A DNA stretch of 64,000 bases from Puteibacter caeruleilacunae. Lineage in GTDB: Bacteria; Bacteroidota; Bacteroidia; Bacteroidales; Prolixibacteraceae. A program made the translations under genes and the position numbers. This document shows positions 17,253 to 25,527 of this stretch, piece after piece. The notes beneath the pieces are model-generated. The model searched no databases. It had not been told where the DNA came from and saw only the letters and a program-made list of their open reading frames with translations. Within the stretch, counting starts at the first letter, position 1, and every line of letters starts with the position of its first letter. The stretch is from NCBI GenBank assembly GCA_005217565.1, contig SJCO01000004.1:124001-188000 (forward strand). The letters run 5' to 3'.

Positions 17253-17280
17253 GCCCCTGGAATGGAGACTTTCCGGGGGT
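17253..17280 (+). terminator. Hairpin after the amidase gene
   Basis: CCCCTGGA...TCCGGGGG stem, 47 bases after the stop, followed by a modest ATCTTTAAAA. A plausible terminator with a weak U-tract. Confidence 0.5.
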
Positions 17281-17393
17281 ATCTTTAAAAGGGCGGTGGG
17301 GGTTGCGGTGGCTGTGGCTTCGGCTGTGGTTTCAGCGGCAAAGTCTAATAAATTTCGAACATCCATAAATCTAGTAATCTTAAAATCCTCAAG

Positions 17394-18107
17394 ATGACCA
17401 TACCTATTTCCATGATTGCTTATTGTCTTTCGAAAAAGATGATGAGTCCGCTGAAGCTTTATGTGCTATTAAAGTACACCACCAGTGGGCATTTCAAAAT
17501 CAATAGGTATACGGTTAACGAGGTATGTAGGAAATTAAAATGGAAAGATAAATCAACATTCAATAATAATCTGAAGGCATTGCTTGATGCTGGATTTGTC
17601 TGCATAAACAGGAAACGCAATAGTGTTCGCATAAAATCATATGCCAAAGTAGCGGCTAAACTTAAGATGCAAGGACGTACTGGAGTTGTTTTTACAATGA
17701 AGGATTTCAGTTCGTTCCGCCCCTTTTGCTATGCCGCTATTGTGCATTTTTACATGAGGTATAAGTATCATCGAGAAAAGTCATCGGCGCGTAAAACGGG
17801 AGGTGCCAGGTTGGATCGACATACCGGTGAGAAAACTATGCCTGTGCGGTATCTGTCGCGTGTCCTGAAATTAGATCATTCCACCATCAGCAAGTATCGG
17901 AAAGCTGCGCATAATGAAGGGTATATCAGGTTGGTTCCGCGGTATCGGAATCTGCATGAGCCAGCGGAGAGAATAGATGAGTTTAAGATGATTGTACCGA
18001 TTAATATCGCACCAAAGTATATTGTCGTGAATCACGATATCTGCATCCAGAAGGCTTCGGTGATTTACTCGTCAATGGAGCTGAGGAGAAAGAGAGTGAG
18101 GACGTAG
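17394..18107 (+). CDS. Protein with two winged-helix-like segments
   Basis: 237 residues. The first domain (about 1-75) reads as helix, CRKLKWKDKSTFNNNLKALLDAGFV and a wing, a replication-initiator or transcription-regulator style winged helix. A second (about 140-180) has VRYLSRVLKLDHSTISKYRKAAHNEGYI, again a recognition helix and wing. It is basic throughout. No named family is recognised; it may regulate the region or start replication of a mobile element. Its TAG stop is the first triplet of a 7-nt repeat tract, so the repeat may have trimmed or extended the C-terminus. Confidence 0.5.
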   Translation: MTIPISMIAYCLSKKMMSPLKLYVLLKYTTSGHFKINRYTVNEVCRKLKWKDKSTFNNNLKALLDAGFVCINRKRNSVRIKSYAKVAAKLKMQGRTGVVFTMKDFSSFRPFCYAAIVHFYMRYKYHREKSSARKTGGARLDRHTGEKTMPVRYLSRVLKLDHSTISKYRKAAHNEGYIRLVPRYRNLHEPAERIDEFKMIVPINIAPKYIVVNHDICIQKASVIYSSMELRRKRVRT

Positions 18108-18160
18108 AGCAAAGGGCATGGGGCATGGGGCAAAGAGCACGGCGCTTAGAGCATGGGGCA
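18105..18160. repeat. 7-nt periodic repeat tract
   Basis: Eight heptamers (TAGAGCA, AAGGGCA, TGGGGCA twice, AAGAGCA, CGGCGCT, TAGAGCA, TGGGGCA) in perfect phase, overlapping the stop codon of the preceding gene. Same type as 11236-11263 and the start of 13992-14145. Confidence 0.7.
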
Positions 18161-18189
18161 GAGAACGGTGATAATGGGATTGTGACAAA

Positions 18190-18706
18190 TTGGATGGACA
18201 TCATCCTGTGGTAACAAACATTTGCTGACCTAATTCCCAGCGGATGCATTGATGTAGCGGTGGATGTTATTGGTTGGATATCATCCTGTGGTTACAAACA
18301 TGCGCATCCATAACGGGATGCAAAATACTGCCCGCTAGGGCAGGTAATGTCTGTAGAAACGAAAATCGTATCCATAATACAATCCAATATTTCATTGAAT
18401 TGTGTTACCCCATAAGGCAGTATGGGTTGATGATGTGGTGGTGGTAAATTTGGTTGATCACCACGTTGTGGCTACAGACATTAGCTGGCCTAATGCCCAG
18501 CCGTTCATTGATGTGGCGGTGGATGATATTGGTTGGGTACCACGTTGTAGCAACAAACATGCACATCCATAATGAGCTGCGAAATTCTGCCCACTAGGGC
18601 AGGTAATGTCTGTAGAAACGAAAATCGTATCCATAATATCAATCCAATGGTTCATTAATGTGTTGCCCTCTGGGGCAACTAATGTCTGTAGAAAATGGAT
18701 TAATCT
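18190..18706. repeat. Family B repeat, left flank of the second transposase
   Basis: Two units about 260 bases apart (anchors at 18299 and 18558). Each unit has a GCATCC...GGATGC-type hairpin, TGCCCGCTAGGGCA, the constant AATGTCTGTAGAAAC text and a CTGGCCTAATGCCCAG hairpin; a TGCCCTCTGGGGCA variant follows. The recurrent CTGTAG after each hairpin recalls the GTAG tetranucleotide of REP elements processed by RAYT enzymes. Confidence 0.8.
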
Positions 18707-18742
18707 ATACACACCACCACCCCACAACAGAATTTCCACCAA

Positions 18743-19222
18743 TTAATCATCATTAAATTCAAACAAATATTTCGGATTATAATCGACATTAAAATCCTTC
18801 AAAATCTTCAGATATTCATCTTTAAACGTAATCTTTTTATGATGCTCTTCCTGGTTTTCAATATAATTGGCCACATTACTAATCTGTGATCTCGAATAGG
18901 TGAATGCACCATATCCGTCTTGCCAGGAGAATGGGTTGTACGACAAACGATTTTGGGTAATCCACTTGGTGGTTGATTCCTTGATTTTCTTTACCAATAA
19001 CGGGATGGGCTGTGCTAAATGATAACCGATAAATATGTGTGTATGATCGGGCATACAATTTATGGCTAATAGCTTGTGGTGATTTGCCTGAATGACACTA
19101 GTCATATATTTCTGCAAATCTTCTTTCCATTTTTTCCCAACTCGTATTTGGCTACCGTTTGTATGACGTCCTTTTACCGCGAATACAATATGGACGTAAC
19201 ATTGTGTGTATGTATTTGACAT
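18743..19222 (-). CDS. IS200/IS605-like REP-associated tyrosine transposase (family B)
   Basis: 159 residues, starting MSNTYTQCYVHIVFAVKGR. The HUH motif appears as CMPDHTHIFIG and the catalytic Tyr lies in SNVANYIENQEEHHKK. A related enzyme is at 8691-9158. Both sides carry family B repeats in the same orientation. There is no TnpB. The flanking hairpins end in CTGTAG, whereas family A hairpins carry CTCC/GGAG loops, so the two enzymes have probably each co-evolved with their own hairpin set. Confidence 0.85.
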   Translation of the reverse strand: MSNTYTQCYVHIVFAVKGRHTNGSQIRVGKKWKEDLQKYMTSVIQANHHKLLAINCMPDHTHIFIGYHLAQPIPLLVKKIKESTTKWITQNRLSYNPFSWQDGYGAFTYSRSQISNVANYIENQEEHHKKITFKDEYLKILKDFNVDYNPKYLFEFNDD

Positions 19223-19332
19223 GACTTGAGTTATTTGTTTTTAGAATATTAAATTTATTAATTATATGGTGTGGTTGTTCGCAAACAGGGGTATTTTCTA
19301 GCATATTCTCATATTGAACAGAAAAGCGTTTA

Positions 19333-19880
19333 TGTGGCGGTGGATATTATTGGTGGGACATCACGCTGTAGCTACAGACATTTGCTGGCCTAATGCCCAG
19401 CGGTGCGTTGATATAGCGGTGGATGTATTTGATTGGACATCATTCCATAGCTACAGACATGCGCTGGCCTAATGCCCAGCTGTGCGTTGATGTTGTGGTC
19501 GATTTTATTGATTGATCACCACGCTGTAGAAACAGACATGCGCATCCATTATGAGATGCAAAATACTGCCCGCTAGGGCAGGTAATGTCTGTAGAAAACA
19601 TGATCGTATCCATAATACAAATCCAATATTTCATTGAAATGTGTTGCCCCATGGGGCAGCATGCGTTGATGATGTGGTTATGGTAAATTTGATTGATCAC
19701 CACGTTGTGGCTACAAACATTAGCTGGCCTAATGCCCAGCGGTGCGTTGATATAGCGGTGAATGTTATTGGTTGGACATCATCCTGTGGAAACAAACATG
19801 CGCATCCATAATGGGCTGCGAAATACTGCCCGCTAAGGCAGGTTATGTCTGTAGCAACGAAGATCGTATTGATAATACAG
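19333..19880. repeat. Family B repeat, right flank of the second transposase
   Basis: Again a 260-base periodicity (anchors at 19538 and 19798). The hairpins show paired changes: GCATCC-ATTATG-AGATGC, GCATCCATAATGGGCTGC, TGCCCGCTAGGGCA, TGCCCGCTAAGGCA, TGCCCCATGGGGCA, CTGGCCTAATGCCCAG. Orientation is as on the left flank. Confidence 0.8.
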
Positions 19881-20006
19881 TAGTACCCTGCCTGATATGC
19901 GAATTGATTGTTCAACATATGACCTAAACATCGCTATCAAGCATGGTACCTATATAGACTCCTCAGCATAATAAGGAGCTACAAATTTACCTTATACTGC
20001 GGCTTT

Positions 20007-20041
20007 ATGGTGCTTTTTCTTCAACGTTTTATGAGCACCAT
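20007..20041. other. Perfect 8-bp stem-loop
   Basis: ATGGTGCT pairs with AGCACCAT across a 19-base T-rich loop. It stands in a 590-base gap without genes; a transcription end or small structured element are both possible. Confidence 0.4.
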
Positions 20042-20087
20042 GCGAATAGTAATGAGTATGGCGTTTATAACAATAAAGGAGAAGAAA

Positions 20088-20162
20088 ATACCCTGCCTGC
20101 ACTTTGCAATACACAAGTAAACCTAAGAAACAACTTGCAAACGCAGCCAGGGCACTATAAAT
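20088..20162 (-). terminator. Terminator-like hairpin downstream of the PixA-like gene
   Basis: On the minus strand a CCCTGGCTGCGTTTGCAA stem pairs with TTGCAAAGTGCAGGCAGGG over a 36-base loop and is followed by TATTTTCTTCT. It belongs to a local group of hairpins built on CCCTG(C/T)C(T/G)G. Confidence 0.45.
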
Positions 20163-20511
20163 TCTGTCAGCAAACAGATAAGCAACGACACCATTCTGTT
20201 GCCGACAAGTGCTATGGGAAAATGTAATTTTGCTTCGTAAAGCTCCTCCAAGCTACGAAAATTATTTAACTTATTATTACTTCTTCCACATCATTTGACT
20301 AACAACACCTGCAAATAACTGAAGACAAAATATTTGAGGATAAATGAAAAAGCTAATAGCAGTGCCCAGCCTATTCCAAAGATTCATATACGACCTAAAA
20401 AGAAATTTGGAAAAACAGGGCATCTGCATTAAATCAAATTCTTATCACACTAAATTTGTGATATAACGATTCATCCTATTATTACAGCAAACACTAAGAG
20501 TATATCAGTCG

Positions 20512-20934
20512 TTAGTTTTGCTGAAGCGAGTTCCCTGGAGGAACCACTTCAATAAATGGATCAAAACTCATCTTCTTTCCTTCAATATTGAGTACACATG
20601 AATATTGATAGCATCCCGTATCTCCTTTTGTTTCTACAATCCCTTCCCAGTAAGGATCAGTTAAGTCGCTATGTTTTTCGGGAGTACAAATTCTACTCTG
20701 CTCTATGGTCCCTGTGAATCCATCAATGCTTACGGCATCATTATCTGGACTGATTGAGGTTACCCGCCATTTTATGTGCTGGGTATTGTAACATTTTGTT
20801 GTTAACTCACTTTGCCCTTCTTCATACGATCCCATAAATTTATTGGTATCGATAAGGTAAACATTTGATTGTAAATCGTCCGTGGTTAACGCACCCATAA
20901 CATCTACAACAATAAGAACATTAATCGTTTTCAT
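20512..20934 (-). CDS. PixA/AidA-like inclusion body family protein
   Basis: 140 residues. It begins with the strand TINVLIVVDVMGAL, has WRVTSISPDNDAVSIDGFTG in the middle and ends with YQYSCVLNIEGKKMSFDPFIEVV. The start and the terminal '.FDPFI.V' strand match the beta-sandwich pattern of PixA/AidA proteins, which accumulate in the cytoplasm and have been linked to quorum-regulated inclusion bodies and toxin loci. Typical members are somewhat longer (about 170 aa). There is no signal peptide. It is isolated between long gaps, with hairpins on both sides. The assignment is from pattern memory, so moderate. Confidence 0.5.
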   Translation of the reverse strand: MKTINVLIVVDVMGALTTDDLQSNVYLIDTNKFMGSYEEGQSELTTKCYNTQHIKWRVTSISPDNDAVSIDGFTGTIEQSRICTPEKHSDLTDPYWEGIVETKGDTGCYQYSCVLNIEGKKMSFDPFIEVVPPGNSLQQN

Positions 20935-21101
20935 GTCTTTAATTTTTTAGTTTACAATTAGATAAAAACAGCAGTAAAATGTCTTTCGACACGAGAAGTT
21001 AGGAATATATTAAGACATAATATAATTGTTTTAGCGAGCAATACTTCTTTATATGCAGATGATTAACTAAAGTGAGTAAACTGATTAAACCGGCATAATA
21101 A

Positions 21102-21160
21102 AGCCCTGTCGGTAAAAATACAAATTACAAAACAACCCCAATAATAACACCGACAGGGCA
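21102..21160. repeat. GCCCTGTCGGT/ACCGACAGGGC hairpin
   Basis: A perfect 11-bp stem with an AT-rich loop of about 35 bases. The same stem core (GCCCTGTCGGT/ACCGACAGGG) recurs at 55566-55621, more than 34 kb away. Confidence 0.6.
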
Positions 21161-21566
21161 CAACCTCGAAATGAATCTCTAAGATAATAAAAATCTATCG
21201 GATAAACATATTGTATCTATTTTGACATTTTAAATATTTTAGAAAATGAGGTAGTAAGCACACTTCAAACATGCCGAGTAATGATGATACTGTACTGCAT
21301 ATAAACTTCTATGGAGCATTGGTTGAGAATTCGATTATAGATCAACATTCATCATCAAACGGTGTCAGCTTTATCCACTTTAACAGGTTACCCCTTAAAA
21401 CAAAGATATCTTCATTGGAGGTATATATTCTCTTTACCCTATGACTAACCTTTACGAGTAGCAGAAACATGGGATAGGAAAGAGAGTATATCATCGATCA
21501 GATAAAACTCCCAATGAGGAGCCCAGACAACAATCGGGTGGAAATTCTTACACTTTTTCAAGCAAA

Positions 21567-21604
21567 AAAATACCCTGCCGAAACAATCAATCACAATTCT
21601 CGAC
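21567..21604 (-). terminator. Terminator-like hairpin
   Basis: On the minus strand AGCCCTGTCGAGAA...TTTCGGCAGGGT is followed by a run of seven T. A good Rho-independent terminator shape, but no gene ends nearby (the next minus-strand stop is at 22101). Confidence 0.5.
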
Positions 21605-21780
21605 AGGGCTAATCAATCTTTAATTGATTGTTTCTTAACTCTAGATTTCAAAAATACTATTTATCAAATTATTTATTCCATACATCTCCGTCATATTTTA
21701 TGAAGCTTGGATTTTATTATGTGAAGAGCATATTTTTGCGGATGAAAGTATAAAAAAGCCTTACCGGATAAAAAAATAAC

Positions 21781-21822
21781 CTACTGGAGTTCCCCAACTC
21801 CAGCAGGCTATAAATTGATTTT
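21781..21822 (-). terminator. Rho-independent terminator downstream of the 266-aa gene
   Basis: AGCCTGCTGGAGTT and AACTCCAGTAGGTT pair around a four-base loop and are followed by ATTTTTTTAT on the minus strand. It is about 280 bases after the stop at 22101 and is similar to the terminator at 9884-9922. Confidence 0.65.
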
Positions 21823-22100
21823 TCACTTTTCGACGAAAAAGAACAAACTAAGAGTTACTCAGCTCATAGTTTCTCTTTACGTTATAATTAACGACGATCA
21901 AAAGTATGGATTTTTTGACGAAAAACTGACGTTATTCTTATATTTTTTGAGATTATTCTCATTCTTGTTTCAAGAAGTCACTTATAATGAATAAAAATAT
22001 GTGCTCTCAAAGCTTTTGCGACGGGCATTAGCATCTCTAACGGTTTGCGAGATTTACTGTCACTATGCTTGGTCACTAGGTCAGCAGTAATCACCTTGCA

Positions 22101-22901
22101 CTAAGGACATTCACTACCCATAAGGTTAGTAGCAAACAACTTATTGAAAGGAACACTTGTATCGCAATTTGGTAAAGCCTCTTTCTCTTCTAGTTTCGTT
22201 TTTATATACAACCATACACTTGAGGCTTGTTTGAAGTTTAGGAGGTCGCAAAAGGAACTAGGGACATTCTTGGCTTCTAAGCCGACTTGTATTGAGTCTA
22301 TCTTTATGCTTAATTCATCCCATATCGGATGTATTTCGAGCAATTCGCGGTACAACGATTCCATCAACTCTGTAACAATAACCAACATTTGATGGACCAT
22401 TTTTAACGTTACTAATGCCTGAGGATCACAGAACTCTTCTTGCTGATACTTCTCTATATAGTCGCCATGATTAATTCGATTTCCTAGTCTCTTACATAAA
22501 TCTTTTAAGAATTCATGATGATCTTCGGCTTTATTAATAGCATCAATACTGGCCTTACGAGCATCTGCAATCACATCCTTCAATGTATATAGATCGTTGA
22601 TCCACTCACCTCGCGAAACATACAATTTATTTTTAGCAGAGATTAATCCAAATTCGGTCGTACATTTTTCAATAGATGTTTTTATATTATTCCAAACATT
22701 AGGGTCGCGATATATCCAATCTAATGCCTTTGCATTCATCTTTGCAAGTAGTTCTGGAACATCTTTAAACCAATCGGTTTCGCTAACGGTATTGTTAAAA
22801 GAAAGCATATAAAAGTTCCTGGCATAGCCATCAATCTGCCTTACACAGTCGAATAACTTCACCAGACTTTTAACGACTTTGACTTCATCAGGACACAACA
22901 T
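22101..22901 (-). CDS. Unknown 266-aa helical protein
   Basis: No family recognised. It is predicted mostly alpha-helical, with long amphipathic stretches (for example LYTLKDVIADARKASIDAIN and VTLKMVHQMLVIVTELMESL), no signal peptide and no clear membrane helix. His/Asp pairs (GNRINHGDYIEKY) are seen but no catalytic motif. It follows, on the same strand, a small membrane protein (23260 to 23015), with the PixA-like gene further downstream. The gaps are large, so an operon is uncertain. Not obviously a toxin: it lacks the hydrophobic hairpin of alpha-pore-formers. Confidence 0.55.
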   Translation of the reverse strand: MLCPDEVKVVKSLVKLFDCVRQIDGYARNFYMLSFNNTVSETDWFKDVPELLAKMNAKALDWIYRDPNVWNNIKTSIEKCTTEFGLISAKNKLYVSRGEWINDLYTLKDVIADARKASIDAINKAEDHHEFLKDLCKRLGNRINHGDYIEKYQQEEFCDPQALVTLKMVHQMLVIVTELMESLYRELLEIHPIWDELSIKIDSIQVGLEAKNVPSSFCDLLNFKQASSVWLYIKTKLEEKEALPNCDTSVPFNKLFATNLMGSECP

Positions 22902-23014
22902 AGCGCTAAAAATTTATTACCACCCTCTTGTTAAATTTCGAAAATAAATATCACAATACAAATTAATCTAAGTAGAAATGTCATTCAAGTGAGTGAATTG
23001 ATGGTAGCAATGAG

Positions 23015-23260
23015 TTAAGAATTACCTATTGTGCGATTTTTCTTAAAAATCACATATGCAAGTATGCAAATCCCAACTGCACAACCAACAGCTACATATT
23101 TCACTGAATTATTGCCAACTACCTCTCCCGAAGATCCCAAGTTAGAAATTTGATTGGTTGCAAATGAAGAATAACTATCTTCTACATTTATAAATCGGGC
23201 TAAAACAATACCTGGAATCAAACTTAATACGAATAAAATACTTATTCCAATTCGTTTCAT
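23015..23260 (-). CDS. Small exported or membrane protein, 81 aa
   Basis: An N-terminal hydrophobic helix (ISILFVLSLIPGIVLA, about 5-21) acts as signal or anchor. A short Ser/Asn-rich segment follows, then a second hydrophobic helix (YVAVGCAVGICILAYVIF, about 55-72) and a basic end. This gives two membrane passes or a cleaved, tail-anchored form. The layout, an LPxxG-free linker with a C-terminal hydrophobic stretch and basic tail, is reminiscent of sorting tails, but no sorting motif is recognised. Function unknown. Confidence 0.5.
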   Translation of the reverse strand: MKRIGISILFVLSLIPGIVLARFINVEDSYSSFATNQISNLGSSGEVVGNNSVKYVAVGCAVGICILAYVIFKKNRTIGNS

Positions 23261-23960
23261 TATTTAACGATCTTTAGATTATTAGATTATCTGACTGAAT
23301 TTCCGACAGATGAAGAAAAAAGCTTCATTCCTGCTTCAAAAGCGGACTTAACAGATCAGAACACCAGCAAGTTACTATCTTTACTTTTTAAGACAGGTAT
23401 TTTATAATGACCATTATTTGAATGGCTATTTATTTTTAGTGTAGGTGGTATTTTGACTAGTAAAAATATTGAAAAAATTTCCATTGACCGGCCTAAAATA
23501 TAGCATTTAATGATATGAACCCGCAGTATGTTAAATGCTGCGGGTGATTATAAATGGTCTTGACAACCCAAAAAAGGAGGGGAGTCTCCCTTCTTGTTTT
23601 AGTATATATTTTTACGAGAAGATACTGGAAGGTGTTCCATTTTTCAAGGCCATTTTGCCATAATTCACTTGGTTTATGGGATATGTGTGATCACTGCGAA
23701 TCGATGAACCTGTTAGCATCAATAGACAGCGTCGATTTAGATTAAAGCTCACATGCCATACTGAGGCTCATACAATAAAAACAGGCGAAATTAATGATAA
23801 CTAGCCACTTACACACTGACATAAAGCTCTAAAACCCATCAGCGAAATCGGCTTTTTCTGCAATCCTGTTGCTTAACATTACCATAAGCAGCGTAGAATT
23901 GTCACAAGTTCTTCGATGTATATATTTTTTTCGTAACTTCATGTTTTTAAATCCAATCAG
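23261..23960. other. 700-base gap with one hairpin
   Basis: At 23519-23546 ACCCGCAG and CTGCGGGT pair around an 11-base loop, a compact hairpin. The 63-aa plus-strand frame after it is not supported. The remainder, AT-rich, should hold the promoter of the gene at 23961. Confidence 0.4.
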
Positions 23961-25202
23961 ATGAATAAGTCCGATCCTGATCATCGAAATTATTTCTCGG
24001 GACAGATTCCTAAAGATGAGATTAAATCATACATCGCCTATGACTTGGTTATCAATGCGCTTCAGCGACTAAAACACAACTCCTTTGCGCCTGGAATTGG
24101 TTATGTTGCATACAACGATCAGCATAAAACGTATAGTAGTTATTGGCAAAATAAACTGAGCAACATACATGCTCCTGATTTGGATGAATTTTGTATTTCT
24201 CCCAGCTATTTGTGCTTAGATCTCATCCACCCTAATGACCCTTTTGAGCCTTATGATAACAAATGGACACCCATTGCTAGTTCGTTTCATAACTACGCAC
24301 AACAAACACTTGACCGTCTGCAAGGTACACGATCGTCGCGTGGGCATGTCTTCCCTTTAAAGAAACTTTATTACTTTTTATGGCGTGAGTTTTATGCCAC
24401 AGTATCGCAGAATTTCCGACGTGAAGGACTTAAAAATTATTATAGCTCGCGAAGCAATTACAGCTTGAAGTATGCCGAGTTATTTGCTCATAGAATTAAA
24501 GAAATTGTTTTAGGAAGATTATATGTGGAGCATAAGAATCAAGACTCATTAGATAGTATCCTTGCCATGCTTGAGCATATCGAAGCGACTTATCTTCCTG
24601 CTGTAAATGCACTTTTCACAAAACGTAAGAAAGGTCTGAAAATCTATACTGAGCATTGCCACGCCAAAATATCATTGTTTCTGGGTAAACATCACAATAC
24701 ATTTTGGTTTATTCATAATGTACAAGGCAAGCACAAAATGGAGAAGGTGCTGGTAAAACTGATCACCGAGTTCTGGTATTCGAAATGGGAGCTACATGCG
24801 ATTGGTTTTGCACTGAAACTGATCCCAGACCTGCAGGCACAGGTTAAAAAACTTCAGAGTGAGCTACAGGGATGTTATAATACGCTCTCTGCGACTGTTG
24901 ATACACTTAAATTACAAAAAGACCTCTCTGCTAATATTCTGGCCAGAGAATGTGACAGCAATGATCAGGTCAGAATTCCAGGGGCTGAGCTTTGCGGCGT
25001 GAATAGGTATTTGATTGAAATAAAATCGGATAAATTAAGGTATAACAGTTTACTGGAGGCTTTACTCTATGCGCTTGATCAAAATATCAGACAGAGTAAT
25101 TTTGCAACCTTAATGGATCGTTTGGTTTTGGCAGGAGAAGTTATAGCCGATAGGTTGGTAGATAGGCTTGTAGCGGAGCGGTTTTCGATTTTACCGAAGT
25201 AA
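23961..25202 (+). CDS. Unknown 413-aa protein
   Basis: It is cytoplasmic by composition, with no signal peptide. The first half is rich in Tyr/His/Asp (for example SFAPGIGYVAYNDQHKTYSSY), the second half helical, with a coiled-coil-like stretch around 280-330 (LQAQVKKLQSELQGCYNTLS). WREFYATV and KKLYYFLWREF repeat an aromatic-basic helix. No motif of a known enzyme family is visible. It stands alone, and its 3' end is 42 bases from a family A repeat, convergent with the polysaccharide locus. Possibly mobile-element cargo. Confidence 0.55.
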   Translation: MNKSDPDHRNYFSGQIPKDEIKSYIAYDLVINALQRLKHNSFAPGIGYVAYNDQHKTYSSYWQNKLSNIHAPDLDEFCISPSYLCLDLIHPNDPFEPYDNKWTPIASSFHNYAQQTLDRLQGTRSSRGHVFPLKKLYYFLWREFYATVSQNFRREGLKNYYSSRSNYSLKYAELFAHRIKEIVLGRLYVEHKNQDSLDSILAMLEHIEATYLPAVNALFTKRKKGLKIYTEHCHAKISLFLGKHHNTFWFIHNVQGKHKMEKVLVKLITEFWYSKWELHAIGFALKLIPDLQAQVKKLQSELQGCYNTLSATVDTLKLQKDLSANILARECDSNDQVRIPGAELCGVNRYLIEIKSDKLRYNSLLEALLYALDQNIRQSNFATLMDRLVLAGEVIADRLVDRLVAERFSILPK

Positions 25203-25244
25203 AGAGGTTAGTTTCCATGAAATTCTCTACAAATTTAATGGTTC

Positions 25245-25436
25245 TTCCGCCAACGGAATGTTTGATGTTTTGTTGGCTATGGGGTGCAGTGGCGGTGGTG
25301 TTCTTGATTGTGATCATGATAGTCCCATGATTCACTGACGTTCATCATGGGTTAAAAAGTTAACCCCGGATGAAACGTAGCAAATCCAGGGATTCATATG
25401 TCTCTACCGACATTATCTGCCCTAACGGGCAGAATC
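25245..25436. repeat. Composite repeat: family A fragment plus inverted family B fragment
   Basis: 25245-25351 carries the family A leader and the CCCATGATTCACTGACGTTCATCATGGG hairpin (split stem CCCATGAT/ATCATGGG). 25400-25436 is the reverse complement of the family B core: GACATTATCTGCCCTAACGGGCAG. A CTGACAGGTG half-hairpin follows at about 25470. The copy lies at the junction between accessory DNA and the polysaccharide locus. Confidence 0.65.
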
Positions 25437-25527
25437 ATCACCACATCCCAATACTAAAACACGCTGACAGGTGAAGTCTAAGGTGAAGGTGAAGTCAAAC
25501 CAACCATCGGCGGAACACTATGTTCTT

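Larger units (their letters stand above)
20935..22100. other. 1.1-kb gap with several long hairpins and no gene
   Basis: No convincing coding frame is present. It holds stems at 21102-21160, 21567-21604 and 21781-21822 (listed separately) and an imperfect nested inverted repeat at 21411-21520 whose outer arms are TTCATTGGAG and CTCCCAATGA. The concentration of structure without genes is unusual. Confidence 0.45.

Noticed and set aside
9928-18107. Complete prophage
   Set aside because: Amidase, small membrane protein and HTH genes are present, but no capsid, portal, terminase, tail or integrase genes can be seen.
18190-19880. Family B tandem units as a CRISPR array
   Set aside because: Units are about 260 bases with internal hairpins, not short direct repeats with unique spacers, and no cas genes are present.
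20344-20466. Possible 40-aa gene (MKKLIAVPSLFQRFIYDLKR...)
   Set aside because: Plausible start and composition but no neighbour, homologue or regulatory sign to support it; not listed as a gene.
22101-22901. Idea that the 266-aa protein is an alpha-pore-forming toxin partnered with the PixA-like protein
   Set aside because: No hydrophobic hairpin or head domain visible; the idea rests only on context.
23554-23745. 63-aa plus-strand frame after a hairpin
   Set aside because: Cys/His/Trp-rich with no pattern; probably chance.
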